From positions 1 to 42,191 of the forward strand of contig JAVBNZ010000034.1 of the NCBI GenBank assembly GCA_031551145.1: 42,191 nt of DNA, given 5' to 3'. The DNA comes from WRKB01 sp031551145 (GTDB taxonomy: Bacteria; Desulfobacterota; Desulfovibrionia; Desulfovibrionales; Desulfovibrionaceae). The notes under the pieces were generated by a model that saw only the letters and a program-made list of their open reading frames with translations, made no database searches and was not told the DNA's origin. Position 1 is the first letter of the stretch; the number at the start of each line of letters is the position of its first letter. Positions 23,623 through 32,182 of the stretch are shown here, piece by piece. Position numbers and translations under genes: made by a program.

Positions 23623-24723
23623 ATGAATCACACCGATGCTTTCCGCGATCCTGAAGTGTGCCGCGCGCTGCTTGCGCGGCTGCGCAATGCGCTCGACAAA
23701 CCCCTGCGTTTTATGGAGGTCTGCGGCACGCACACCGTGGCCGTGTTTCAAAGCGGCCTGCGCGGCCTGCTGCCCGACGGGGTAACGCATCTTTCCGGGC
23801 CGGGCTGCCCGGTCTGCGTGACGCACGACGCCGAAGTGGCCGCCTTTCTGGAACTCGCGGGACGGGACAACGTGATCATCGCCACCTTCGGGGATCTGTT
23901 GCGCGTGCCCGGCCCGCGCGAATACGGCAGCCGCAGCCTCAAGCACGCCCAGGCCGAGGGCGCGCGGGTGGAGGTGGTGTATTCCAGCCTGGAGGCCCTG
24001 GCCCTGGCACGGAGCAATCCGGGCAGCGAAGTGGTCTTTCTGGGCATAGGCTTCGAAACCACCGCGCCGACCACGGCCGCGGCGCTCAAAAGCGCGCGCG
24101 CCGAAGGGCTGAAAAATTTCAGCCTGCTCTGCTTCCACAAGCTGGTGCCGCCGGCCCTGCGCGCCCTGCTCTCGTCCCCGGACTGCGCGGTGGACGCCTT
24201 TCTGCTGCCCGGCCACGTTTCCACGATCCTGGGCATCGAGCCCTACGCCTTTCTGGCGGAGGAATACCATACGCCCGGCGTTGTGGCGGGTTTTGAACCG
24301 GCGGATATACTGCTGGCCCTCTGCCTGATGGCCGAACAGCGCAAAAGCGGGGAATTCGCGGTGGTCAACGCCTACCGCAGAGCGGCCGCGGACGCCGGCA
24401 ATCCCAAGGCGCGGGCGCTGCTGGCCGAAGTTTTCACACCGGCGGACGCGCTGTGGCGCGGCCTGGGCGTTATTCCGCAAAGCGGGCTTGTGCTCGCTCC
24501 GGAATATGCGGACATGGACGCCTTGACCCGCTTCGGCCTCAGCCTGCCTGAGGTCAAACCCATTCCCGGCTGTTTGTGCGGCGCGGTGCTCAGCGGCCGC
24601 ATCAGCCCGCCCGAATGCCCGCTGTTCGGCAAGGCCTGCGTGCCGGCCAATCCCGTGGGGCCGTGCATGGTCTCCACCGAAGGCTCCTGCGCCGCCTATT
24701 ACAAATACAGGACGATTCTGTGA
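23623..24723 (+). CDS. hypD: Hydrogenase maturation factor HypD
   Basis: Fe-S scaffold that, with HypC, assembles the Fe(CN)2CO centre of [NiFe] hydrogenases. 366 residues, normal length. The conserved cysteine motifs are intact: MEVCGTHT (31-38) and GPGCPVCVT (59-67), plus the C-terminal [4Fe-4S] cysteines in PIPGCLCGAVL, PPECPLFGKAC and VGPCMVSTEGSCAAYY. The frame is open upstream, but ATG 23623 gives a family-like start just after the M20 stop. Its stop overlaps the hypE GTG (GTGA). hypA, B, C and F are not in the window. Confidence 0.96.
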   Translation: MNHTDAFRDPEVCRALLARLRNALDKPLRFMEVCGTHTVAVFQSGLRGLLPDGVTHLSGPGCPVCVTHDAEVAAFLELAGRDNVIIATFGDLLRVPGPREYGSRSLKHAQAEGARVEVVYSSLEALALARSNPGSEVVFLGIGFETTAPTTAAALKSARAEGLKNFSLLCFHKLVPPALRALLSSPDCAVDAFLLPGHVSTILGIEPYAFLAEEYHTPGVVAGFEPADILLALCLMAEQRKSGEFAVVNAYRRAAADAGNPKARALLAEVFTPADALWRGLGVIPQSGLVLAPEYADMDALTRFGLSLPEVKPIPGCLCGAVLSGRISPPECPLFGKACVPANPVGPCMVSTEGSCAAYYKYRTIL

Positions 24724-25736
24724 CGCGCCCTCTTCTTCTTGACTACGGCAGCGGCGGGCGCGCTTCCCAGCGCCTGATCGGGGAATGTTTTCTGCGCGCC
24801 TTCGCCAACCCTACCCTCGCGCGCCTGGACGACGCCGCGCTGCTCGATCTCTCCGGCCCCCTGGCCATGAGCACGGATTCCTACACCGTAACCCCGCTTT
24901 TTTTCCCCGGCGGCAGCATAGGCACGCTGGCCGTGCACGGCACGGTCAACGACGTTGCCATGCTCGGCGCGCGGCCGCGTTTTTTAAGCTGCGCCTTCAT
25001 CCTGGAGGAAGGCCTGGACATGGACGTCCTGGAACGCGTGGTGCGGGACATGGCCGAGGCCGCGCGGGAAGCCGAAATCATCATCGTTACCGGGGATACG
25101 AAAGTGGTGCCGCGCGGGGCCTGCGACAAGCTCTTCATCAACACCACCGGCATCGGGGAAGTGTTGGTTGCCTCCCCGCCTTCGGGCAGCCGGGCCGAAG
25201 CCGGAGACGCCGTGCTGGTCAGCGGCACGCTGGGGGATCACGGCCTGACCATCGCGGCGCAGCGCGATAATCTCTCCTTCGCTTCCGACGTCCGCAGCGA
25301 CAGCGCCCCCTTGAACCACATGGCGCGGCAACTGGTGCTCGAATGCGGCGACATTCATGTGCTGCGCGATCCCACGCGCGGCGGTCTGGCCACCACGCTC
25401 AACGAAATTGCCGAACAGTCCGGCGTGGCCATAGTCCTGCGCGAAACGCTCGTTCCCGTGCGCCCCGCCGTGCGCGACGCATGTTCTTTTCTGGGCCTTG
25501 ATCCGCTCTACCTCGCCAACGAGGGCAAGTGCATCTGCATCCTGCCCGAAGCAAAAGCCGAGGCCGCCCTGGCGATCATGCGCGCAAACCCCTACGGCCG
25601 GGATGCCGCGCGCATCGGCACGGTGCTGCCCCCGGACGCGACCGTCAAGGCCGGGCAGGTCGTGCTGGAAACCCCCATCGGCGGGCGGCGGCTGCTCTCC
25701 ATGCTTGAAGGCGCCCAATTGCCGAGGATCTGCTGA
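24720..25736 (+). CDS. hypE: Hydrogenase maturation factor HypE
   Basis: ATP-dependent dehydratase that converts the carbamoyl group loaded by HypF on its C-terminal cysteine into the cyanide ligand of [NiFe] hydrogenase. 338 residues from GTG 24720, which overlaps the hypD stop by 4 nt and gives the family start (TRPLLLDYGSGGRASQ). Also seen: GGSIGTLAVHGTVNDVAMLG, TGDTKVVPRG, RDPTRGGLATTLNE, and the essential C-terminal PRIC. It overlaps the next ATG by one base. Confidence 0.96.
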   Translation: MTRPLLLDYGSGGRASQRLIGECFLRAFANPTLARLDDAALLDLSGPLAMSTDSYTVTPLFFPGGSIGTLAVHGTVNDVAMLGARPRFLSCAFILEEGLDMDVLERVVRDMAEAAREAEIIIVTGDTKVVPRGACDKLFINTTGIGEVLVASPPSGSRAEAGDAVLVSGTLGDHGLTIAAQRDNLSFASDVRSDSAPLNHMARQLVLECGDIHVLRDPTRGGLATTLNEIAEQSGVAIVLRETLVPVRPAVRDACSFLGLDPLYLANEGKCICILPEAKAEAALAIMRANPYGRDAARIGTVLPPDATVKAGQVVLETPIGGRRLLSMLEGAQLPRIC

Positions 25737-26794
25737 TGGATTCCCTTACCCACGCCGTCAGCGGAGCCACGGTCATGCTGGCCCTGCCGCGCAGGCCGGC
25801 CACGGCCTGGGCCGTGCCCACGGCCATGATCGCGGCCGGCCTGCCCGACATCGACGTGCTGCTGCCCCGCACGCCGGCGGATTTTCTCATCCTGCACCGG
25901 GGCATCACCCACGCCCTTGCCGCGCTGCCCCTGGAAGCGCTGTTCTGCGCCCTGTTCATGTATCCCCTGTGGCGACGCGGCACCAGGGACGCCTGGAGCT
26001 TTTCCCGCTGCTTTCTGTTTGCGCTCCTTCTTTTGTGCATCCACGTCTGGCTGGACTGCACCACCACCTACGGCACCCAGGCATTTCTGCCCTTCACGGA
26101 TTACCGCGTGCGCCTCAACGGCCTGTTCATCGTCGATATCTGGCTGCTGCTGCCCATGCTGGCGGCCTGCACGATTTTTCGCAGGCAACGACGTTTCGCG
26201 GCCCTGATCGTGATCTGGATTATGGTCTACAGCGCCGGGGCTGTGGCTTGGAGAGTGCATTTGCAGAACGGGCAGGATGCCGCCCTGCGCGCTCAGGGCA
26301 TTGTTCCCGAAGAGCTCACCGTGCTGCCCGACGCCTTCTCGCCTCTGTATTGGAAAGTGCAGTACGGGCATGGCACAAAAGCCTTCCAGGCTCCGCTCAA
26401 CTGGGACGGCGAACGCATCGGCCCTGTTGAGGAGCACGAACGCGCCGACCCCGCCCTGCTCGCCCGCCTCGCGCGGGACGACAGAAGCGCCCACATCTGG
26501 ATCGACTTCAGCCTTCTGCCCCTTATGGAAGAACTGCCCTGGGACAACGGCCGGGAATACCGCTTTTATGACTGGCGCTTCGCCTCCCTGGTGCCCTTTG
26601 CGCAAAAAATCCAGAATATGCGTTCCGAAGGCGCAACGCCCTTCCTGTTCTCGGCCCGTTTTGACGCGCAGGACAAGCTCGTCGCCATCCGCTACCGGGG
26701 TTCGGCCGGCGGCGGCGACACGGGCTGGGAGCCGCCCGTGCCTTACAAGGGCCGCAGCGGCTGGCACAAGTGGGTGGGATTGGATGATTACTAA
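25736..26794 (+). CDS. YdjM-like membrane metal-dependent hydrolase
   Basis: A 352-aa inner-membrane protein. The N-terminal half carries the YdjM/DUF457 pattern of His and Asp in membrane context: MDSLTHAVSGA, GLPDIDVLLP, LHRGITHALAA and HVWLDCTTTYGTQ. Four or five hydrophobic helices lie between residues 10 and 180. The C-terminal ~170 residues are soluble, with many Trp and Tyr, and probably external. It starts on the last base of hypE, so it is tightly coupled to hydrogenase maturation genes, although the known family is linked to SOS response or phospholipid metabolism. No hyp-related role is established. Confidence 0.8.
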   Translation: MDSLTHAVSGATVMLALPRRPATAWAVPTAMIAAGLPDIDVLLPRTPADFLILHRGITHALAALPLEALFCALFMYPLWRRGTRDAWSFSRCFLFALLLLCIHVWLDCTTTYGTQAFLPFTDYRVRLNGLFIVDIWLLLPMLAACTIFRRQRRFAALIVIWIMVYSAGAVAWRVHLQNGQDAALRAQGIVPEELTVLPDAFSPLYWKVQYGHGTKAFQAPLNWDGERIGPVEEHERADPALLARLARDDRSAHIWIDFSLLPLMEELPWDNGREYRFYDWRFASLVPFAQKIQNMRSEGATPFLFSARFDAQDKLVAIRYRGSAGGGDTGWEPPVPYKGRSGWHKWVGLDDY

Positions 26795-26806
26795 AAAGGA
26801 CAAATT

Positions 26807-27286
26807 ATGACCGAACAATTTTCACATATGCGGGAAGACGGCTCCGTAACCATGGTGGATGTGGGCTCCAAGGCGGAGACCGTCCGCACGGCCATAGCCG
26901 GGACCGAAGTGGAGATGAGCGCGAAAACGCTCGATCTTCTGCGCCGGGCGGCCCTGCCCAAGGGGGACGCCCTGGGCGCGGCCAGGCTGGCCGGCATTAT
27001 GGCGGCCAAGCGCACGAGCGAACTTATTCCCCTGTGCCATCCCCTGCCCCTGGACTTCGCGGACGTGCGCTTTGAGGTTATGGAAAGCCCGCCCGGCATA
27101 CGCATAGAGGCCGAAGCGCGCTGCACCGGCCGCACCGGGGTGGAAATGGAGGCCATAGTCGCGGCGCAGATCGCGGCGGCGACCATTTACGACATGTGCA
27201 AGGCCGTGCAGAAGGACATGCGCATCACGAATCTGCGCCTGCTGTACAAGGCCGGCGGCCGCGGCGGGGAGTACAGGGCCGAATGA
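26807..27286 (+). CDS. moaC: Cyclic pyranopterin monophosphate synthase MoaC
   Basis: Acts with MoaA in the first stage of molybdenum cofactor synthesis, producing cyclic pyranopterin monophosphate. 159 residues, standard. Signature sequences: TMVDVGSK, KGDALGAARLAGIMAAKRT, ELIPLCHPLPL, CTGRTGVEMEA and IYDMCKA with the catalytic lysine region after it. AAAGGA precedes the ATG. Its stop overlaps the lgt ATG (ATGA). Confidence 0.97.
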   Translation: MTEQFSHMREDGSVTMVDVGSKAETVRTAIAGTEVEMSAKTLDLLRRAALPKGDALGAARLAGIMAAKRTSELIPLCHPLPLDFADVRFEVMESPPGIRIEAEARCTGRTGVEMEAIVAAQIAAATIYDMCKAVQKDMRITNLRLLYKAGGRGGEYRAE

Positions 27287-28086
27287 TCATCCACCCGAAT
27301 TTCGATCCCGTGGCCTTTTCCATCGGGCCGCTGCATTTCCGCTGGTACGGCTTCATGTATCTGCTGGGCTTTGTCGCGGCCTGGCTGCCGGCGCGCGCGC
27401 GCATACGCGGGGGGAAGGACGATCCCCAAAGTCCCGGCTACGGCTGGACCAACGCCCAGTTGGACGACCTTATGACCTGGACCTTTCTGGGCGTGATCGT
27501 CGGCGGCCGGGCGGGCTATGTGCTTTTTTACGACCTGCCGGCCTTTGTGGCGGATCCGCTGGAAATCTTCCGCATCTGGCACGGGGGCATGTCTTTCCAC
27601 GGGGGCCTGCTGGGCACGCTCGGCGCGTTCTGGTATTTCGCCCGCAAGAGCGGCCGGACCTTTTTGCGGGTTTCGGACTTCATCGCTCCGCTCATTCCGC
27701 CCGGTCTGTTTTTCGGTCGCCTGGGCAATTTCATCAACGGCGAACTCTGGGGCAAGACCACCGATCTGCCCTGGGGCGTGCTGTTCCCGCACGCCGGGCC
27801 GCTGCCGCGCCATCCTTCGCAGTTGTACGAGGCCGCTCTGGAAGGCGTGGTGCTGTTCGGCGTGCTGTGGATCGTTTCCGGGCGCAGGCGCGGGGAGGGC
27901 ATGATTTCCGGGCTCTTCGCCCTGCTTTACGCCCTGTTCCGTTTTGTGGTGGAACTTGTGCGCGTGCCGGATGTGCAACTGGGCTATCTGGCCTTCGGCT
28001 GGCTGACGATGGGACAGCTTTTGTGCGTGCCTTTGGCCGCCGTGGGCGTGTGGTTGATCCTGCGTTCCCGACGCAGGCCGGCTTGA
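27283..28086 (+). CDS. lgt: Prolipoprotein diacylglyceryl transferase Lgt
   Basis: Inner-membrane enzyme that transfers diacylglycerol from phosphatidylglycerol to the lipobox cysteine of prolipoproteins. 267 residues with about seven transmembrane helices. The hallmarks are WHGGMSFHGGLLG, GRLGNFINGELWG and HPSQLYEAALEGV. ATG 27283 overlaps the moaC stop by 4 nt and gives the usual short N-terminus MIIHPNFDPVAF. The window also encodes a Lgt substrate (lipoprotein at 19689). Confidence 0.97.
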   Translation: MIIHPNFDPVAFSIGPLHFRWYGFMYLLGFVAAWLPARARIRGGKDDPQSPGYGWTNAQLDDLMTWTFLGVIVGGRAGYVLFYDLPAFVADPLEIFRIWHGGMSFHGGLLGTLGAFWYFARKSGRTFLRVSDFIAPLIPPGLFFGRLGNFINGELWGKTTDLPWGVLFPHAGPLPRHPSQLYEAALEGVVLFGVLWIVSGRRRGEGMISGLFALLYALFRFVVELVRVPDVQLGYLAFGWLTMGQLLCVPLAAVGVWLILRSRRRPA

Positions 28087-28098
28087 GGGAGGATGAAT

Positions 28099-29361
28099 AT
28101 GGACCTCGTTGAATTTTTCGCAAGAGAAGTTAAACCGGCCCTGGGCTGCACGGAACCGGGCGCCGCCGCCCTGGCGGCCGCCACGGCCGGGCGCCTGCTG
28201 CGGGACGAAATCCGGAGCCTGGAACTGAAGCTTTCGCTCGGCATGTTCAAAAATGGGCGGGACGTGTGCATTCCCGGCAGCAACGGCCTGCGGGGCACGC
28301 GCCTTGCGGCGGCCATGGGCGCGCTGGGCGGCGACCCGGAAAAAGGCCTGACCGCCCTGGCCGGACTGCCGCCGGAAATCGCCCGGCAGGCGGCGGACAT
28401 GGTGCGCCAAGGCAAGGTGCGCGAAGAAGTGCTGGATGACGTGCCGGCGGTCTACGTCTCCGTTACCGTGCATGCCGAGGACGGCGTCGCCGAGGCCGTG
28501 ATCGCCGGCAGACACGATCGCGTCACCCGCGTGCTGCTTAACGGCGAGTTGCTGTTTGAATCCGACGAAGCGCCCGACGCGCCGCCCACGCATCTGGCCG
28601 CGCTGAAGGAAATGAGCTTCGCCCGCCTGTGGGAGCTGGCCGGGCATATCGACGCCGGCACGGAGCGCCGGATGCTGGAAGGCGCGGCCATGAACATGGC
28701 CCTGGCGCGCCGGGGCCTGGAAATGGGCTGGGGCATAGGCGTGGGTCAGAGCATCGCCGAGCGCTCCTCGCCGGGGGACGTGAGCGCCCTGGTGCGCTGC
28801 ATGACCGGCGCGGCGGCCGACATGCGCATGGCGGGCGAACCGTATCCGGCCATGAGTTCGGGCGGCAGCGGCAATCAGGGCATTACGGCCGTTGTGCCCA
28901 TCGCGGTGGTGGCCGAAACGCGGGGCTCCTCCCCGCGCGAAATCGCCGAGGCCCTGGCCCTGAGCCATCTCGTCACGTCCTACCTCAAAGCGCACACCGG
29001 GCCGCTTTCAGCGGTGTGCGGCTGCGCGGTGAGCGCGGGCGTGGGCGCGGCCGCCGGGCTGGTGCGCCTGTGCGGCGGCACGGAATCCCAGGCCGAAAGC
29101 GCGGCGGCCACCCTGCTCGCTTCGTTGATGGGCATGGTCTGCGACGGTGCGAAAAGCGCCTGCTGCCTCAAAGTGGCGGTGGCCGCCGGGGAAGCTTACG
29201 ACGCCGGCTGCATGAGCTTGAGCGGCCGGGGCGTGCGGCATCCGGCCGGAGTGGTCAGCCCTTCGCTGGCCGTGACGGCCAAGGCGCTGGAGCGCATTTC
29301 CAGGGCGCTTTCCGTGGTGGACAGGACCATGGTCGGCATTATGCTGGAGCAGGAGGAATAG
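28099..29361 (+). CDS. L-cysteine desulfidase / serine deaminase-like protein
   Basis: A 420-aa cytosolic protein of the UPF0597/YhaM group (CdsB-type L-cysteine desulfidase), which releases sulfide, ammonia and pyruvate from L-cysteine, probably with a [4Fe-4S] cluster. Cluster-type cysteines are conserved: LGCTEPGA near residue 17, AVCGCAVSAG, and CDGAKSACCLKV in the C-terminal third. SSGGSGNQGITA is also typical. ATG 28099 is preferred because GGAGG lies 6 nt upstream; ATG 28093 touches GGAGG directly. It converges with the 502-aa minus-strand gene with only 10 nt between stops. Confidence 0.85.
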   Translation: MDLVEFFAREVKPALGCTEPGAAALAAATAGRLLRDEIRSLELKLSLGMFKNGRDVCIPGSNGLRGTRLAAAMGALGGDPEKGLTALAGLPPEIARQAADMVRQGKVREEVLDDVPAVYVSVTVHAEDGVAEAVIAGRHDRVTRVLLNGELLFESDEAPDAPPTHLAALKEMSFARLWELAGHIDAGTERRMLEGAAMNMALARRGLEMGWGIGVGQSIAERSSPGDVSALVRCMTGAAADMRMAGEPYPAMSSGGSGNQGITAVVPIAVVAETRGSSPREIAEALALSHLVTSYLKAHTGPLSAVCGCAVSAGVGAAAGLVRLCGGTESQAESAAATLLASLMGMVCDGAKSACCLKVAVAAGEAYDAGCMSLSGRGVRHPAGVVSPSLAVTAKALERISRALSVVDRTMVGIMLEQEE

Positions 29362-29371
29362 TGTATCGTGA

Positions 29372-30880
29372 TTATGTTTTTTTCAAATAGTGATGTATTT
29401 GAAAAATGACGCCGTGAGACGCCTTGTTCCATATTTTCGCGCAATATTCCTCGATAAGCTCGGTTACAAAAAGATCTATGCCCTTCCACAGTATCTTTGA
29501 ACCATGCGGATCAAAAACCGTGGAAAGAGCGCCGACGGCAAGATCATCGGCGGCTATGGACACGCCTTTCCAGGCCTCCCGCATCAAGGTGCGGATGATG
29601 ACGTTCTTTTGACTGAGATATTCGCGATGCGATTCAGAAGCTTCCTTAAGTTCATCGTGCCAATTGAAACCGGAAAAATCCATTCCGTCTTTGGCCAGCG
29701 CCTCTGAAAAATCGGGCATCATGCCATAGGCGCTCCTGATGCCGTCCCAGTTGTTCAAAACGGCATCCGCGATTCTTTTCACATCATCTTCGGTCGCCGA
29801 CACAATCGCGTTCTCGTCCACGGCCAGGGCGACATCACGGGAAAGCCTGCCCGTGTTGCCGAGAACATGCGCATGCCGGGCATCCGTCAATATTTCATAC
29901 AGCAGGCGCAAATATTCATCGTCATACAGCGGATCGCGCTCTTCATTCTTTATGCGCAGATGATCGGACTGCATGAATTCGCCGGCGGTCATGTTATATG
30001 TCGTGCCGAACGACGCTGTAATCGGAGCGGTAAAATTCAGATGGCACATCCGCAGCAGGGCGGCCAGTTCCGCGAACAGCAGGGCGGCCTTCAGGTCGGC
30101 GGTGCGGTACATGCCTTTGTTCTTGACGGCGTCGCGGCCGATGGAAGCTGCATCATTGTATAATCTATATACAATTCCCCCATCTGTGCTGTTGATGATT
30201 TTACTGTGCGTAGCTTGAATTTTGCCTGAAACCGCATTCAGATATGCCCAATGCCATGCCGTGGCCGCCAGGGGAGGCTTTTCCCCTCTGAAATGCGCGT
30301 TATATTCCTCAACGGCCGGGTGCTCAAAAAAATTGTCAAAGCACGCATAGGCAAAGGCGAGATCCTGCATGGCCGCCGCATGCAGTTTCTCGTAATCATT
30401 GCCCGGCAATCCCGGAACAGCATTGAAGATTTTCCGGCGGACAACACTGCCGTAATAAATGCTGTCCGGCGCTTCATCATAAATTCTGCCGAGATTTTCC
30501 TCTATTTTATCTTTAATTCCTGAAAAATCTTTGTCTTTCTGGGAGTCATAATCCCTGAAATTCAACAACAGCAAATTGTTCTTCGCAAGATGAATGAGGG
30601 ATTGTACATCCATCCCATAGGGTCTGTCTTTTTTCAGCTGATGAAGCGTCAAATCAACGGTAAGACGGGGTTGGCGAAGCAATTGGAAAAGAACGGGCTG
30701 GGAAGCGATCCAGCTTCCGGTCATGCCGCGGTGCGCCGTAAAATTCCCCGCGGCGGCTTCCATGACTTTTGCGGACGCCGCAATGATTTCGCCGAGGCCG
30801 GCTGTTTCGGCAAACGAAAGCCGCACATCCCGGATCTTTTCTTCCTGTGCCGCGCGATGCGTTTCAATAGTGTTCCTCAT
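29372..30880 (-). CDS. Unrecognised 502-aa soluble protein
   Basis: I do not recognise this gene. It encodes a mostly helical protein without a signal peptide or clear membrane helix. Possible landmarks are an AHRGMTGSWIASQP segment near residues 49-62, paired aromatic/histidine motifs (TAWHWAYLN, FNWHDELKE), a DDEYLRLLYEILTDARHAH stretch, and a basic tail HHYLKKT. The ATG has GGAGG at ideal spacing. Base composition is clearly richer in A+T than the flanking genes, suggesting later arrival. It starts 38 nt after the dxr stop on the same strand, so it can be transcribed from the rpsB-dxr unit. An 11-bp palindrome (29379-29389 with 29396-29406) overlaps its 3' end. Confidence 0.8.
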   Translation of the reverse strand: MRNTIETHRAAQEEKIRDVRLSFAETAGLGEIIAASAKVMEAAAGNFTAHRGMTGSWIASQPVLFQLLRQPRLTVDLTLHQLKKDRPYGMDVQSLIHLAKNNLLLLNFRDYDSQKDKDFSGIKDKIEENLGRIYDEAPDSIYYGSVVRRKIFNAVPGLPGNDYEKLHAAAMQDLAFAYACFDNFFEHPAVEEYNAHFRGEKPPLAATAWHWAYLNAVSGKIQATHSKIINSTDGGIVYRLYNDAASIGRDAVKNKGMYRTADLKAALLFAELAALLRMCHLNFTAPITASFGTTYNMTAGEFMQSDHLRIKNEERDPLYDDEYLRLLYEILTDARHAHVLGNTGRLSRDVALAVDENAIVSATEDDVKRIADAVLNNWDGIRSAYGMMPDFSEALAKDGMDFSGFNWHDELKEASESHREYLSQKNVIIRTLMREAWKGVSIAADDLAVGALSTVFDPHGSKILWKGIDLFVTELIEEYCAKIWNKASHGVIFQIHHYLKKT

Positions 30881-30918
30881 CGCAGCCTCCGGTTTGCGGC
30901 TTGATTATGGGACGACTT

Positions 30919-32178
30919 CTATATACGCATGCCCACCCAGGCGCGCACAGCCGCGTCAACGGCCTCCACGGCCGCGACCACGTCGCCGGCTTCCGGCGGG
31001 AAGGCTCCGGCTTCATAAGCATCCAGCGCTTCCGCAATCAGGGCCGGGATGTCCAGAAAGCCGATGCGGCCTTTCAGAAAAAGCTCCACAGCCTCTTCGT
31101 CGGCCGCGTTGAGCGCCGCCGGCATGCCTTTGCCGAAGCGCAGGGCGCGGCGCGCCAGTTCCAGGCAGGGAAAGTTCTCTTCGTCCGGGGCCTCAAAGCT
31201 CAAGATTCCCGCGCGCACCAGATCGAGCGGGGCCACGCCGGCGTCCGGGCAATGCGGCCAGGCCAGACAGTGCCCGATGGCCAGACGCATGTCGGGAGTG
31301 CCGAGATGGGCCATGAGGGAGTTGTCCGTGAATTCCACCAGGGAATGCACGAGCGACTGCGGGTGCAGCAGCACCCCCACGCGTTCGGGCGGCAGGCCGT
31401 AAAGCCGGCAGGCCTCGATAAGTTCCAGGCCCTTGTTCATCAGGGTCGCTGAATCAATAGTGATTTTCGCGCCCATGTTCCAGTTGGGATGGCGCAGGGC
31501 CTGTTCGGGGCTCACACGGGCCAAGGCCTCGCGCTTCATGCCCCTGAACGGCCCGCCCGAAGCCGTGAGCAGCACGCGCCGCACCTGCCCGGCGGGCCGG
31601 CCCGCCAAGGCCTGAAACACGGCGTTGTGCTCGGAATCCACGGGCAGGACGGCGGCTCCCGTGCGGGCGCAGGCCTCGCGTATGGCCTCCCCGGCCAGCA
31701 CGAGCGATTCTTTGTTGGCCAGACAGACGACCTTGCCGGCGCGCACGGCCGCGAGCGTGGCGCGCAACCCGGCGGCCCCTGCCTGGGCGGAGAGCACGGT
31801 GGAGGCCGCGGGCAGGGCGGCGACCTCCTCATAGCCTTCCGGCCCGGCGACGATGCGCGGCGTATAGCCCAGAGAAAAAGAACGCAACTCATCGGCGGCC
31901 GCGCCGTCAATGACGGCAAGCACAGAAGGCCGGAAGCGCGCGGCCTGCTCGGCCAGCAGAGCTGTATTGCGGGCTCCCGCCAACGCTTCCACCCGGAAAA
32001 AGTCCGGCCGCGCTTCCACCACCCTGAGGGCGGAAACCCCTATCGATCCCGTACTGCCGAGCACGGCGAGCGCGCGCGGCGCTTCCCTTATCCAGTTATC
32101 GGAAGGAGGCTGCGAAATGTAGCTGAATCCGTCGCCGTCAACGGCCGGCCAGAGTGTGTGCGAGGGCAAAAAGACCAT
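30919..32178 (-). CDS. dxr: 1-Deoxy-D-xylulose 5-phosphate reductoisomerase
   Basis: Second enzyme of the MEP isoprenoid pathway: NADPH-dependent conversion of DXP to MEP, target of fosmidomycin. 419 residues from ATG 32178. Motifs: LGSTGSIG, ANKESLV, DSEHNAVFQ, LTASGGPF, HPNWNMGAKITIDSA and GLELIEA. The protein carries roughly 35 residues before the nucleotide-binding loop, where most homologues have about 5, and no in-frame ATG lies between. ATG 32178 is 4 nt after the cdsA stop; a TTG at 32211 inside cdsA is the other option. The ribosome site (TTTTAGG) is weak, consistent with coupling to cdsA. Confidence 0.95.
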   Translation of the reverse strand: MVFLPSHTLWPAVDGDGFSYISQPPSDNWIREAPRALAVLGSTGSIGVSALRVVEARPDFFRVEALAGARNTALLAEQAARFRPSVLAVIDGAAADELRSFSLGYTPRIVAGPEGYEEVAALPAASTVLSAQAGAAGLRATLAAVRAGKVVCLANKESLVLAGEAIREACARTGAAVLPVDSEHNAVFQALAGRPAGQVRRVLLTASGGPFRGMKREALARVSPEQALRHPNWNMGAKITIDSATLMNKGLELIEACRLYGLPPERVGVLLHPQSLVHSLVEFTDNSLMAHLGTPDMRLAIGHCLAWPHCPDAGVAPLDLVRAGILSFEAPDEENFPCLELARRALRFGKGMPAALNAADEEAVELFLKGRIGFLDIPALIAEALDAYEAGAFPPEAGDVVAAVEAVDAAVRAWVGMRI

Positions 32179-32182
32179 TTGC

